The position numbers and the translations under genes are program-made. From CAVSUZ01 sp963791885 (GTDB taxonomy: Bacteria; Pseudomonadota; Alphaproteobacteria; Acetobacterales; Acetobacteraceae): 64,000 nucleotides of DNA. This document shows, piece by piece, positions 16,601 through 26,099 of the stretch (its first letter is position 1; the number at the start of each line of letters is the position of its first letter). The notes under the pieces were generated by a model. The model was not told where the DNA came from, ran no database searches, and saw nothing but the letters and a program-made list of their open reading frames with translations. The stretch spans positions 124,001 to 188,000 of the forward strand of contig CAWBUL010000006.1 of assembly GCA_963791885.1 (NCBI GenBank), given 5' to 3'.

Positions 16601-17124
16601 CGACAGCATCTGGTTCACGCGCTCGGCGTGTTGTGGGAATTGCTTGAGCAACAGCCCGAGTTCGCCTCCGATGATGAGCGCTACCAGCCACGCCCATGCC
16701 TCGCCGTCCGCATTGTCGGTGTCATCGGTCACGCGGGCATAGACGATGGCCGTCCCGACACGATAAAGCGGCTCAGGGTGCAACCCGTCTCAGCCTGGCG
16801 CATGATGCGTCCGCGCCAGCCGCCGTCCCGATCCCATCCCGTGTGGACCTTCAGGCCACCAAGAATGGAAGCGGTGGGCGATGATCGCGCTGAACGCCTG
16901 CCGCCCGCGCCGACAACTGGGAGGAAGCGATCCCTTTCCCGTGTACGTTGTATTTTCATTGACGCCCCGATCTGCCCCTCCGGCAGGCGAGTTATCCGCA
17001 ACTCCTACGCACTATCCGGGACACACTAGCAATTAACGGTTGAATTCCGGCGGCGTGAGTCTTATGGATGGTTCCCTACGGAAAGCTTTCTTGTCAGAAA
17101 GCCGCGGTGGTTCGGGGGCCTATC
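16601..17124 (-). other. Remnant region with one protein-like minus frame
   Basis: A minus-strand frame within 16600-16783 reads VGTAIVYARVTDDTDNADGE, AWAWLVALIIGGELGLLLKQ, FPQHAERVNQML, which looks like real protein with one membrane-like helix. Its start and end are not clear, because the 3' side runs into the opposite-strand IS110 remnant. The remainder, up to the beta-helix gene, holds nothing recognisable. Confidence 0.3.
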
Positions 17125-18246
17125 ATGCATCGAAACACGCTCATCGCCTGGACCTTGCTGGCCGGGATCTGCAGAGCTGCGGTGGCCAACGCCACGGTGG
17201 AAACCGTCGGTCCGGACCAGCAATACGCGACGGTGGCGGCGGCCATCACGGCGTCACACGATGGCGATGTGATCGATGTACTGGCGGGCACATATACCAA
17301 CGACTTCGCCACCATCAACGACAGCATAACTTTGCAAGCCGTCGGCGGCACGGTGAATATGGTTGCGACCGTTCCGCCGACCAGTGAAAAGGGCATCCTG
17401 GTGGTTGGGACGGCGGGCGCGGCGCCGAACGTGACGATCAACGGCTTTTCTTTTTCAGGTGCCACGATTTCGGCCGCGCTCGGGGGTAACGCCGCCGGGA
17501 TTCGCTACCAGAGCGGCAATCTCTCACTGAGCAATGACGTTTTCCAGAACAACCAGATGGGCATACTGGCAACCCCGGAAATCTCGGGAGTAGGAACGAT
17601 CGTGGTCGACAACTCAAAGTTTCTCGACAACGGCGTAGTCGATCCGACGGGCGACCTGCTTGGGCACAACATCTACATCGGTCGCATTGCCAGCTTCACG
17701 ATGACGGGCAGCACGAGCGAGGGCGCGATCGTAGGTCAGGAGGTGAAAAGCCGGGCGCTGAACACGATGCTTCTGAACAACCTGATCTCCGACGGACCAG
17801 ACGGCACTTCGAGTTACAGCATCGATATCCCCGACGGCGGAAACGCCACGATCGAGAACAATGTTATCGAGCAGGGACTTGAATCGGAAAATCCGGTAAT
17901 CATCGCTTATGGGGAGGAGAGCCGTCAGCCCTATAATCCAGGCACCGACTTCATGCTGTCTGGAAACACGATCATCAACGATCAGAATGAGTCGAGTGAC
18001 GTGGGGCTGTGGCTTGCCATTCCGGTCGTGGCGACTGGTACCGACAACCAGATTAGCGGATTGACGCCGGAGCAGTTGGTGCGAGGGCCAGGCACCGCGG
18101 ACCTTTCGGGCACGACGTTTGATGGCGGAGAAGGTGGTCCGCCGGAAGCTGTGGCAGGGCCCGCCGGAGCAGCGGTTTTGGTTCCTGGCCTCGTCTGCTT
18201 AGGCGGCATCGGCTGGCGGCGGCGGCGAGCCGAGAGCCCGGGGTAG
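17125..18246 (+). CDS. Secreted right-handed beta-helix protein with C-terminal sorting-type tail
   Basis: The 373-residue product starts with a signal peptide (MHRNTLIAWTLLAGICRAAV). The body has the rung pattern of pectate-lyase-like beta helices: YATVAAAITASHDGDVIDVL, AGTYTNDFATINDSITLQAV, NVTINGFSFSGATIS, LSLSNDVFQNNQMGILA, ATIENNVIEQGLESENP. The C-terminus is a Gly/Pro linker, a hydrophobic helix (AAVLVPGLVCLGGIGW) and RRRR, resembling a PEP-CTERM-type sorting signal although the exact P-E-P triplet reads PPEAV. It is presumably exported and processed. No catalytic residues could be assigned. A broken relative lies at about 20650-20950. Confidence 0.75.
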   Translation: MHRNTLIAWTLLAGICRAAVANATVETVGPDQQYATVAAAITASHDGDVIDVLAGTYTNDFATINDSITLQAVGGTVNMVATVPPTSEKGILVVGTAGAAPNVTINGFSFSGATISAALGGNAAGIRYQSGNLSLSNDVFQNNQMGILATPEISGVGTIVVDNSKFLDNGVVDPTGDLLGHNIYIGRIASFTMTGSTSEGAIVGQEVKSRALNTMLLNNLISDGPDGTSSYSIDIPDGGNATIENNVIEQGLESENPVIIAYGEESRQPYNPGTDFMLSGNTIINDQNESSDVGLWLAIPVVATGTDNQISGLTPEQLVRGPGTADLSGTTFDGGEGGPPEAVAGPAGAAVLVPGLVCLGGIGWRRRRAESPG

Positions 18247-18285
18247 CCCGATCACGCCTACATCCGTCCCGAGACCTACCAGGGG

Positions 18286-18774
18286 TCACCTGTCGATTGG
18301 TTCAAAACTGCACGCTAAGCGGGTCCGGTGCGGCGTGCGGCGTGCCGCCTCGGGAAGCCGCAGGCGCCAGACGCCACGGCATGGAACCCAGTCCGCTACA
18401 TATGCGGGTCCGCTCATCGCGGACGCTGCCAGCCGGGCGGGCGACTGACGCAATGTCTGCGACGGCGACTGCCCGTAGCGCCGGCGATAGACAACCGAGA
18501 ACCGTCCGAGCTGGGTGAAGCCACAGAAGGTGGCGATGTCGGTGACCGTGGCCGCCGGGCCCCCTTGGCGTAGCATCACATGCGCCAAGGCCATGTGGCA
18601 GCGCTTGATATAGGCGATCGGCGATCCGCCGGTGTTGGCACGGCAGATGTCGTTGAGCGCCCGCGCGGAGACACCGGTCTCTCGGCAAAGCCGGTCGGTG
18701 CTGAGAGGTAGCAACGGGTTTTGCAGCATAGCGTTCGATGGTCCGCCAGGCGGACCATGTCCACCGAAACCCAT
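18286..18774 (-). pseudogene. AraC-family regulator, C-terminal HTH remnant
   Basis: The readable part is the double helix-turn-helix of AraC regulators: TDRLCRETGVSARALNDICR, GGSPIAYIKRCHMALAHVML, VTDIATFCGFTQLGRFSVVY, RRRYGQSPSQTL. An N-terminal sensor domain of 150-200 residues is missing. Upstream of about 18710 the matching text switches frame, so the gene is broken there. A degraded dimeric-barrel gene faces it divergently, suggesting a former regulator-target pair. Confidence 0.65.
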
Positions 18775-18834
18775 GCGAATGCCGGGACGGCCGGCCGTTT
18801 CAATCCGGCCGACTTCGCCGTTCCCACCACAAGG

Positions 18835-19124
18835 ATGCTGGCCATCGGTCGCTGACCGAAGCCGGCGAGAGCGCCGCGCGCTTCCCGATCATGCCGTCGG
18901 AGGTGCGCGAGACGATCCGCCCCCATCTGACGGGAAAGATTGATCAGTGGTTCTTTCAGACCGAAGGCGGCGGGGTCGTCTTCATCATGAACGTCACGGA
19001 GCGTGCCGAAGCCCATGAGCTTCTGGAGGTGCTGCCTCTGGGCCAGGCGGGCATGATGGCGTTCGAGCTCATCCCGCTCGGCCCGCTCAAGCCTCTTGCC
19101 GTGCTTCTTGGCGAGACCTCGTGA
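18835..19124 (+). pseudogene. Small dimeric alpha/beta-barrel protein, frameshifted
   Basis: ATG 18835 begins MLAIGR and hits a TGA; one frame over the sequence continues LTEAGESAARFPIMPSEVRE, TIRPHLTGKIDQWFFQTEGG, GVVFIMNVTERAEAHELLEV, LPLGQAGMMAFELIPLGPLK. This resembles the muconolactone-isomerase/YCII-like superfamily of about 95 residues. A single missing base near 18850 accounts for the break. The tail is well conserved, so the lesion may be recent or an assembly error. Confidence 0.5.
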
Positions 19125-19482
19125 CACTGCATGGCGGGTAGCTCGGATTTCGGCTCTGAAACCCGTTTTACACGGCCAGGAAGTAACGCTTGACGTGACC
19201 ACGGCGGGTCAGGGATCAAATCCGTCACGACGGAAGCCCCTTTCCGTCGTTTCCCGCGATCGAGAGTCCTCCCCGATCGCTGTTCCCCTGGCCTCGCAGC
19301 AAACAAGGCCGAGGGAGACTCGAAGCCCTCCGACTCGGGGGGCTTTTTTTGAGCCTACGCGGAGCGCCACGCCGAGCGGTCCCGGCCCGGCCTGATCGGC
19401 CACAACCAACCGCGCCAACGCCCGGTATTCTGGTGAACAATGCCGGCGCCCAAGCCTGAGAAGTGAGACTTATCCGACGCGC
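19125..19482. other. Gap holding a terminator but no gene
   Basis: This stretch separates two broken genes. Apart from the stem-loop with T-run at 19324-19350, no gene was found. A T-arm-like GGATCAAATCC at about 19208 was examined, but no tRNA cloverleaf could be completed around it. Confidence 0.35.
19324..19350 (+). terminator. Rho-independent terminator
   Basis: AGCCCTCC, a five-base loop GACTC, then GGGGGGCT followed by seven T form a strong stem-loop with a T tract on the plus strand. It could end transcription of the dimeric-barrel gene upstream or of an unrecognised RNA. Confidence 0.7.
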
Positions 19483-20105
19483 TCAGCCGGTGCGCAGCGC
19501 CACCACCGCGGCGCCCGGCATCTCGCCGCGCAGTTCATCGGCCAGCAGCCGGTCCCATTGCGCCATCACCTTGCGCATCGGCTCCAGCAGCGTCGCGCGC
19601 TGATAGGTGCCGATCACACCGCCACGGGTGGCGCTGGTGGCGTGATTGAGCAGGGAGTCCAACACCGCGACCTCGGCACCGTGCTCGGCGCAGACCGTCA
19701 CGAGGCTGCGGCGGAAGTCGTGCGGCCGCCACGCGGCGACACCGGATGCGCGGTCGAGCTCGCGCTTCAGCCAGTTCCAGCCGGAGATCGGCGCGAGGCC
19801 CTTGCCGTCGCGCGCCAGCGTCGGCAGCACGAGATCGTCCGGCGCGGGTGCGTGCTGGAAGGCCCGGCGCCGGGCCTGCAGAAGCGCCACAGCCAGGGAG
19901 GCAGCAGGAGGGCGTGTTGCGCCCCGCCGTGCCTTGGTGCGGGCCGCCGGCAACGTCCCCAGGGCGCGCGCCAGTTCGGCCAGCGACAGCACGCGCTCGC
20001 GGGCCGCCGCGGTGGTGGGCTCGATGTGTTCGGCGGCATGCTGCTCACCAGGTCGTGGCGCTGGGCGCAGGCGTACATCCGGCTGATTGCGCCATGCATG
20101 CGACG
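19483..20105 (-). pseudogene. Tyrosine recombinase (phage-type integrase), degraded
   Basis: The C-terminal catalytic part reads GWNWLKRELDRASGVAAWRP, HDFRRSLVTVCAEHGAEVAV, LDSLLNHATSATRGGVIGTY, QRATLLEPMRKVMAQWDRLL. The H-x-x-R pair (HDFRR), the second histidine (LNHATS) and the tyrosine (GTYQR) are present. Upstream, AARERVLSLAELARALG is followed by a gap where the first catalytic arginine region should be, and an earlier piece (MHGAISRMYACAQRHDLV) is in another frame. The gene is therefore both deleted and frameshifted. It may mark the edge of a former integrated element. Confidence 0.75.
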
Positions 20106-20649
20106 ATGCGTCGAGGGCTGATGTCGGACGACACTTAATGAGATTTTCCTGACATCGCATTGCTTCGATCTTTAACGGGAGACTCGTTGCGGTCGCGGGT
20201 CCCATGTTAACTGTTATCGGCGAGACTCGCCGTGACCGGCATTCATGCTCAGGCCTGTCACCCGGGGACGAAATTCGCGGTGGGGCACGTATGGCGCCGC
20301 GCTTCGAAGCAAATCGAGAGTGGCGGCGCGTTTCTCGAACGCCGCCATACCTGCTCGCAGGATTGTTTTGGCTGTCACTAGTCGGACTGGGCGATCGGCG
20401 GTCCAGGGCTTCGGAATCAGGTTTGCGTGCCATCACACTGCGAGGCCGGGCACGAACAGTTCGGCAAGGCGCGTTCGGCCAGATCTCCGCTGAGGCGCGC
20501 ACCTGCAAACGCGACGGCGTCGAAGCGCATCGACAGAAGGCGCAAGATGATTACTGGCGACCAGACTGTGGTAAACGGGCGCCAATCCTCGCCGCACAGC
20601 GCAGTCCCTCGAACAATTCGGATCCTCGCGCGCGGGGTTGACTCGGCTG
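20106..20649. other. Stretch without recognisable gene
   Basis: Long open frames exist here, but their composition (Arg, Ser and Pro rich) is that of shadow frames and no family text is visible. The stretch separates the dead integrase from the broken beta-helix gene. Confidence 0.35.
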
Positions 20650-20950
20650 AGCCTGGGCGTGCCCGGCGGCGAGAACGGCCTGCCGCAGTCTGTCGCGCCG
20701 GTGACACAATCGAGATCGATGCGGGAACCTACGAAGCGCAGGATATTCTTCTGACGAAGAACCTGACCATCAAGGCGGCGGGCAAGGGCCCGGTGGTGCT
20801 GCAGGAAGCCCGTCCGCTTGCAAAGGGCATGCTGATTGCGGGTTCGACGAGCACCGCTCCCAACATCACGATCGAGGGGGTCACGTTCACAGGCGCCAGA
20901 TCACCCAGCCAGAACGGGACGGGGATACGCTACCAGAGCGGAAATCGTGA
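20650..20950 (+). pseudogene. Beta-helix protein fragment
   Basis: GDTIEIDAGTYEAQDILLTK, NLTIKAAGKGPVVLQEARPL, GMLIAGSTSTAPNITIEGVT, FTGARSPSQNGTGIRYQSGN parallels the first third of the intact beta-helix protein (AGIRYQSGN occurs in both). Its N-terminal lead (VPGGENGLPQSVA) is in another frame, and after YQSGN the similarity ends abruptly. No signal peptide remains. It is a truncated, frameshifted paralogue. Confidence 0.65.
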
Positions 20951-21048
20951 CCGCGCTTATCCTGATTGTGGCGCCAGCCGAATACCCCAAGTTTGCCGAT
21001 CTCGTGCGCAGATGGAAGTGCGATTGCGCTAGCCCGCGGACAGCCAAA

Positions 21049-21074
21049 AGGGCGGCGCCCTGTGGCGCCGCCCT
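21049..21074 (-). terminator. Terminator of the PEP-CTERM gene
   Basis: AGGGCGGCGCC and GGCGCCGCCCT form an 11-bp perfect stem around a four-base loop, followed on the minus strand by CTTTTGG. It lies 19 bp after the stop codon of the PEP-CTERM gene and fits a factor-independent terminator with a short T tract. Confidence 0.7.
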
Positions 21075-21092
21075 GACAAGCGGGTCGGCGGT

Positions 21093-21761
21093 TCAGGACC
21101 TCTTGTACCGACGGGCGATGCCGAGACCGAGCAGACCGGTGCCGAGGAGCGCCATGGAGACGGGCTCGGGGACGGCTTCTTTGGGGATGCTAGCCACCAG
21201 AATGGACGGTGCCCCATTGTCCTCGGTATAGTATATTGTGAGTTGGTGAGGGCCCGCCGACAGTGGAATGCTGCAGCTTTCGGTGTTTTCACTCGCCTCG
21301 GCGGGGTTACCGCAGGCGAAGGTGCCATCAATGTAGATCGTGCCGCCGTCATCATGCTCGATAGAGAGAGGGACGTCACCCGCACTTGCAAGATTGAAGG
21401 TCTCGGTAATCCTCATGAACGTAGAGATGTCTCCGGGGAAGGAATCCACCGTGCTCATAATTGTGCCGCCACAAGCAGGATTGGCGGCATTACACTCCGC
21501 CAGAACCGGCGCCGTGAAGAACTCGGAAAAGAGATTGTCGGAGCCGTCGGGAGTGTCAGGACCATTATTTACAAAATTGATCGGGTTGCCGGGGTCGGTG
21601 AACGTGGCAAAAGGGCTTGAGGTGGGCACTGGCGGCTGTGCGCTATGCTCAGTTGGCATATCGCCATTCCAGATTGTGTAGGTCAGCGTCGCGTGCGCGG
21701 CCCCGCCGGACATGGCGAAGCCCAATGCGGCGGCGGTTGTGAGTAGGTATCCTGCTTTCAT
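21093..21761 (-). CDS. PEP-CTERM sorting domain protein
   Basis: The 222-residue protein starts at ATG 21761 behind AGGAG, with a signal peptide (MKAGYLLTTAAALGFAMSGG, cleavage near AHA). The mature region carries paired cysteines (CNAANPACGG, CGNPAEASENTESC) and HDDGGTIYIDGTF plus GPHQLTIYYTEDNGAPSILV, a PA14-like or extracellular beta-domain pattern. The tail is canonical: VPEPVSMALLGTGLLGLGIA then RRYKRS. Such proteins are exported, cut by an exosortase and released or attached with exopolysaccharide; no exosortase is in this window. Confidence 0.88.
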   Translation of the reverse strand: MKAGYLLTTAAALGFAMSGGAAHATLTYTIWNGDMPTEHSAQPPVPTSSPFATFTDPGNPINFVNNGPDTPDGSDNLFSEFFTAPVLAECNAANPACGGTIMSTVDSFPGDISTFMRITETFNLASAGDVPLSIEHDDGGTIYIDGTFACGNPAEASENTESCSIPLSAGPHQLTIYYTEDNGAPSILVASIPKEAVPEPVSMALLGTGLLGLGIARRYKRS

Positions 21762-21984
21762 CGCCAACTCTCCTGACGTTCCGAGCGAGAGGGGTATCCA
21801 GTCGCGGTAATATCTAAATGTTAAGAGAGCTGGCGGCAAAGTGCAATGCCAGTTGTATTAACGTTAGTTAATTCCCCAACGCGCTCTGGGCCTGTTGAGA
21901 TTCGCCGCGAGTGGATGATCGCAGCGACGAGGCCGATCACCTAGCGCGGACGGGGCATCCGGCGATAGTGACCCATCCGAGGCA

Positions 21985-22010
21985 TGACACTGTATCATGA
22001 CACTGTATCA
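21985..22010. repeat. Tandem 13-bp repeat
   Basis: TGACACTGTATCA occurs twice head to tail. It lies in the gap between the PEP-CTERM gene and the broken permease, close to the breakpoint that removed the start of the sugar ABC locus. It may be an insertion footprint or a binding site. Confidence 0.55.
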
Positions 22011-22080
22011 AGAACGTTGGCAGATCAACAAAAGAGCCGTTGGTCCCGGTGGTAGTCCCCTATAAGGACCAAATTCCTCG

Positions 22081-22634
22081 ATGGCTGCGTTCGCGCTGAG
22101 CAAGTATCGTTTTTCGGACGGGACGCGGTGTTCCTCATCATGCTGGCCACGCTGATGATTCCGCCTACGATCGTGCTGGTGCCGAACTACCTCATTGCAA
22201 CGGAGCTTGGCCTGGCGAACAGCTTGTGGGGTGTGATCTGGCCGGGGGTCGCGACGCCCACCGGAGTTTTTTCGCTACGGCAATACATGCTGACCTTACC
22301 GGACGATCTGATCGAGGCCGCGCGCATGGACAACGCAAGCGAGTGGCGAATCTACTGGCGGATCGTACTTCCGCTGTCGGCTCCGGCGCTCGCCGTGCTG
22401 GCGATCTTCTCCGTCATGTGGCGGTGGAATGAGTTCCTATGGCCCATGGTAGTGCTGAACGACAGTCGCAAGTTCACCCTGCAGCTCGCGCTCAATTCGT
22501 TTCAGGGCGCGCTGGCGACGCAGTGGAATTACGTGCTGGCGATGACGATGCTGACACTGCTGCCCGTGACGATCGTTTTCCTGTTCCTGCAGCGGCAGAT
22601 CACGCAGGGTATCGCCTCGGCGGGGGTGAAGTAG
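22081..22634 (+). pseudogene. Sugar ABC transporter permease (MalG/UgpE type), truncated and frameshifted
   Basis: The reading begins MAAFALSKYRF at 22081, loses one base, and continues VFLIMLATLMIPPTIVLVPN, YLIATELGLANSLWGVIWPG, the EAA loop LPDDLIEAARMDNASEWRIY, and the last helices (VLAIFSVMWRWNEFLWPMVV, PVTIVFLFLQRQITQGIASA). The first two to three membrane segments are missing upstream, so the protein is not functional even if the frameshift is an error. It is followed after 1 bp by the ATPase gene, giving the usual carbohydrate transporter order. Confidence 0.8.
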
Positions 22635-22635
22635 C

Positions 22636-23739
22636 ATGGCCGCACTCACATTGCGCGGGATCATCACGCGCTTCGGCGAGACCGAGGTGATCAAACGCGT
22701 GAGTTTTGATGTGGCGAGCGGTGAGTTCGTGGTGTTCGTCGGCCCGTCCGGCTGCGGCAAATCGACGCTGCTGCGGCTGATCTGCGGGCTGGAGAATGCC
22801 ACCGAGGGCGATATCCTGATCGACGGGCAGCGGGCGAATGATCTGCCCGCGGCGCGGCGCGGTTTGGCCTTGGTGTTCCAGTCCTACGCGCTCTATCCGC
22901 ACATGACGGTGTACCAGAACATGGCGTTCGGCCTGGAGAATTTGCAGACGCCGCGGCGGGAGATCGAGGCGCGGGTGGCCGAGGCGGCGCGCATGCTGCA
23001 GCTTGAGCCGTATCTGCAACGGCGGCCGACGGCGCTTTCGGGTGGGCAGCGGCAGCGGGTGGCGATCGGCCGGGCGATCGTGCGGGAGCCGAAGATCTTT
23101 CTGTTCGACGAACCTCTCTCGAATCTGGATGCCGAACTCAGGGTCAGTATGCGCAACGAGCTGGCACAGCTTCATCATCGTCTCGGTACGACGATGATCT
23201 ATGTCACGCACGATCAGGTTGAGGCGATGACGATGGCGGACAAGATCGTGGTGCTCCGTGCGGGCGCGGTGGAGCAGGTGGGATCGCCATTGGAATTGTA
23301 TAATGAGCCGGCAAACCGGTTTGTGGCGGGGTTCATCGGCTCGCCGCGGATGAATTTCCTGGACGGGCGCGTGGCTGGTCCGTGTGCCGAGGGCGCGCTG
23401 GTGGAGGTGCCCGGTGTGGGCGCGCTGCATGCGCCGGCCCGTCTGCCGGCAGGGGCGCCAGTGACGCTGGGGATCCGGCCGGAGCATATTCGCGCGGGCA
23501 GTGCCGGGGTGAACGCGGTCGGCGGTGAGGTAGCGAATGTCGAGCAGCTTGGCGGATTGAGCTATGTGCGGCTCGCATCACCGGAGCTCACGGTGCAACT
23601 GCCGGGACAGACACGAATGGAGTACGGGCACCAGGCTGATGTGAACCTGCCGCCCGCGGCGATCCATGTATTTGATGCGGATGGGCGGGCGGTGCCTCGG
23701 CTAGTTTCGGCGGATACGCTGGCAGGTCTGCCGGCGTGA
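22636..23739 (+). CDS. ugpC: Carbohydrate ABC transporter ATP-binding protein (UgpC/MsmK/MalK type)
   Basis: The 367-residue protein has Walker A GPSGCGKST (residues 36-44), the Q-loop FQSYALYPHMTVYQNMAFGL, the signature ALSGGQRQRVAIGRAIVREP, Walker B FLFDEPLSNLDAELRVSMR and the switch YVTHDQVEAMTMADKIVVL. It ends in a TOBE-type regulatory domain with VTLGIRPEHIRAG. It would energise import of a sugar or glycoside with two permeases and a binding protein, of which only a broken permease remains here. Such ATPases can serve several transporters, so it may still be used. Confidence 0.93.
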   Translation: MAALTLRGIITRFGETEVIKRVSFDVASGEFVVFVGPSGCGKSTLLRLICGLENATEGDILIDGQRANDLPAARRGLALVFQSYALYPHMTVYQNMAFGLENLQTPRREIEARVAEAARMLQLEPYLQRRPTALSGGQRQRVAIGRAIVREPKIFLFDEPLSNLDAELRVSMRNELAQLHHRLGTTMIYVTHDQVEAMTMADKIVVLRAGAVEQVGSPLELYNEPANRFVAGFIGSPRMNFLDGRVAGPCAEGALVEVPGVGALHAPARLPAGAPVTLGIRPEHIRAGSAGVNAVGGEVANVEQLGGLSYVRLASPELTVQLPGQTRMEYGHQADVNLPPAAIHVFDADGRAVPRLVSADTLAGLPA

Positions 23740-26099
23740 CGCCGGTCCGAAACGCGAGCTGGATCGAGCGGACCCAACGCGGCGTTTTGGTGCGGCTGGA
23801 TGGCGGCACATCGGTGCGGATCAGCGCATTGGCGGCGGATGTCGTGCGGGTGCTGTTTCTGCGGCCGGAGGGATTGCAGCTGGATCGCACCTGGACGGTG
23901 CTGGCGCTCGGAGAGGACGACGTGCCGTGGGAAGGGCGGGACCGGATGGACGAATCATCCTGGCCCGTGCCGGCGTTTTCGGTGCAGGAGGGAGATGGGT
24001 GCGCGGAGTTGCGGACCGATGCGCTGTCGGTGGGGATCGAGTTCGTGCCGTTTCGGCTGGTCTGGCGGCTGCCGGATGGACGGGTGTTTGCCGCGGACCG
24101 AGCGCACCATCCGTATATGCTGGGGAGCGGCGGAGCGCATGCGCACGCGCAAGTGCGCGATCCCGGCGATTTCTACTGCGGACTTGGGGATAAGACAGGG
24201 CCGCTCAATTTGTACGGGCGGAGATTGCGCATCGCCATGCAGGACAGTCTTGGGTTCGACGCACGCTCAGGCGATCCGCTGTACAAGCACTGGCCGTTCC
24301 TGCTTGTGCGCAATGCGGCGACGGGTACGGGATACGGCGTGTATTACGATAATTGCGCGCGAGCGGAGTTCGACCTCGGGTGCGAGCGGGATAATTATTA
24401 CGGCGCGTATCGCAGCTACGAGGCGCGGGACGGCGATCTCGATTACTATGTGATACTGGGACCGGTGCTGGGCGATGTGACGCGCCGCTTCCTGTGGCTG
24501 ACAGGGCGTCCTGCCCTGCCGCCCAGGTGGTCTTTGGGCTTTGCGCAGACGGCGATGGCGATTGCGGACGCGCCGGATGCGCAGGCTCGCATGGAGGCCC
24601 TGATCGAACGCTACCGGACGGAGCAGATTCCGCTGGGTGCGTTCCATTTAGGCTCGGGCTACACGATGCAGGAGGGAAAACGCTACGTGTTCACGTGGAA
24701 CACGGAGAAATACCCTGACGCGAAGGAGCTGATGGCGCAATTCCATGGGGCAGGGATCAAGCTGGTCGCCAACATCAAGCCGTGCCTGCTGAACGATCAT
24801 CCGGCGTTCAACGAGGTGACGTCGGCTGGGGGGTTTGTGCGGCACGCGAGCGGCACACCGGTAATGGCGCAGTTCTGGGACGGCGAAGGCGCGCATATCG
24901 ATTTCACCAGCCGAGCGGGCGTGGCGTGGTGGCAGGACGGGCTGGCCAAGCAGGTGCTGGCGACGGGGATCGATGCCGGGTGGAACGACAACAACGAATA
25001 CAATCTGCCGGCGGATGACGCGACCTGCGACGGGTTCGGGCGACCGGTGTCGTTGGAGTTGGTGCGGGGCGTGCAGGCGCTGCTGATGACGCGCGCAACG
25101 ACGGAGCGGCAGCGGGCCGCAGCGCCGGGACAGCGGGTGTTTACCGTCACGCGCGCGGGGTGCCCGGGGATTCAGCGTTATGCGCAGACCTGGAGCGGCG
25201 ACAACACGACGGGATGGCACGATCTGCGGTGGAATCTGCGCACCGGCTTGCAGGTGAGCTTGTCGGGACTGCTGAACACCGGGCACGACACGGGCGGTTT
25301 CTCCGGGCCGGTGCCGGATGCGGAACTGCTGATCCGCTGGACTCAGGCGAGTCTGGTGCATCCGCGGTTCATCATGAACTCATGGAAGCCGGACGGGGTG
25401 TTTACCACACCCTGGTTACATGCTGAGGCTCTCCCTTCAATTCGGGCGGCAATTCGGTTGCGTATGCAGCTGATCCCGCTTCTGTACAGCCTGGTGCATC
25501 GGGCGGCTTCCGAGGGGGAGCCGGTGATCCGGCCCACGTTCCTGGCATTCGGCGACGATCCGCGGACGTGGGAGGATTGCGACGATCTGATGGTGGGGCC
25601 GCATATACTGGCGGCGCCCATTGTGGCGGCGGGAGAACGGGCGCGGACTGTGTATCTGCCGAACGGTCCGGGATGCTGGTTCGATTTCTGGACGGAGGAG
25701 CGCTTACGGGCGGGCGAGGTGGCAGTGGTGGCGGCGCCACTGGATCGATTGCCGCTGATCGTGCCCGCCGGGGCAATCCTGCCGATGGCGGAGGGAACGG
25801 GCCTTTGCGTGCGGGTGTTTGCGGGGCTGGGGACAGGGGAGTCCGCGTTCGTGCTGGTGGAGGATGACGGTATTAGCGTGCATGGACCGGTGACACGGGT
25901 GCGGGTCTCGCTCTCCTGGACGCCGCAGGAGCTGGTGGTTTCGTGCGATACGACTGGTGGGTATGTGCTGCCGTATCAGACAATGGCAGTGCGTCTACCG
26001 GAAGCGGAGAGGCGGACGGTGCGGATGGAAGCGCGCGGCGGCGTGGGGCTGGTGGGTGAGGGTCCGCCAGCCACTGGCAGGCAGGACCGCCGCGGCTGA
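23736..26099 (+). CDS. Glycoside hydrolase family 31 (alpha-glucosidase/xylosidase type)
   Basis: The 787-residue enzyme starts with GTG overlapping the ATPase stop (GTGA). The N-terminal beta domain includes DPGDFYCGLGDKTGPLNLYG. The barrel shows PPRWSLGFAQTAMAIADAPD, GAFHLGSGYTMQEGKRYVFT, the nucleophile segment TGIDAGWNDNNEYNLPADD (Asp near residue 415) and the acid/base region YAQTWSGDNTTGWHDLRW, then LSGLLNTGHDTGGFSGPVPD. No signal peptide is present, so it probably hydrolyses imported oligosaccharides or glycosides in the cytoplasm. Coupling to the transporter ATPase supports that, although uptake now looks broken. Confidence 0.92.
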   Translation: MTPVRNASWIERTQRGVLVRLDGGTSVRISALAADVVRVLFLRPEGLQLDRTWTVLALGEDDVPWEGRDRMDESSWPVPAFSVQEGDGCAELRTDALSVGIEFVPFRLVWRLPDGRVFAADRAHHPYMLGSGGAHAHAQVRDPGDFYCGLGDKTGPLNLYGRRLRIAMQDSLGFDARSGDPLYKHWPFLLVRNAATGTGYGVYYDNCARAEFDLGCERDNYYGAYRSYEARDGDLDYYVILGPVLGDVTRRFLWLTGRPALPPRWSLGFAQTAMAIADAPDAQARMEALIERYRTEQIPLGAFHLGSGYTMQEGKRYVFTWNTEKYPDAKELMAQFHGAGIKLVANIKPCLLNDHPAFNEVTSAGGFVRHASGTPVMAQFWDGEGAHIDFTSRAGVAWWQDGLAKQVLATGIDAGWNDNNEYNLPADDATCDGFGRPVSLELVRGVQALLMTRATTERQRAAAPGQRVFTVTRAGCPGIQRYAQTWSGDNTTGWHDLRWNLRTGLQVSLSGLLNTGHDTGGFSGPVPDAELLIRWTQASLVHPRFIMNSWKPDGVFTTPWLHAEALPSIRAAIRLRMQLIPLLYSLVHRAASEGEPVIRPTFLAFGDDPRTWEDCDDLMVGPHILAAPIVAAGERARTVYLPNGPGCWFDFWTEERLRAGEVAVVAAPLDRLPLIVPAGAILPMAEGTGLCVRVFAGLGTGESAFVLVEDDGISVHGPVTRVRVSLSWTPQELVVSCDTTGGYVLPYQTMAVRLPEAERRTVRMEARGGVGLVGEGPPATGRQDRRG

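Noticed and set aside
19125..19323. Possible tRNA or small RNA ahead of the terminator
   Set aside because: A T-arm-like GGATCAAATCC is present but no matching acceptor stem, anticodon arm or CCA end could be drawn.
20106..20640. Open plus frames at 20204 and 20427 as genes
   Set aside because: Only the last part of the second matches a family (beta helix); the rest is compositionally shadow-like and lacks a signal peptide.
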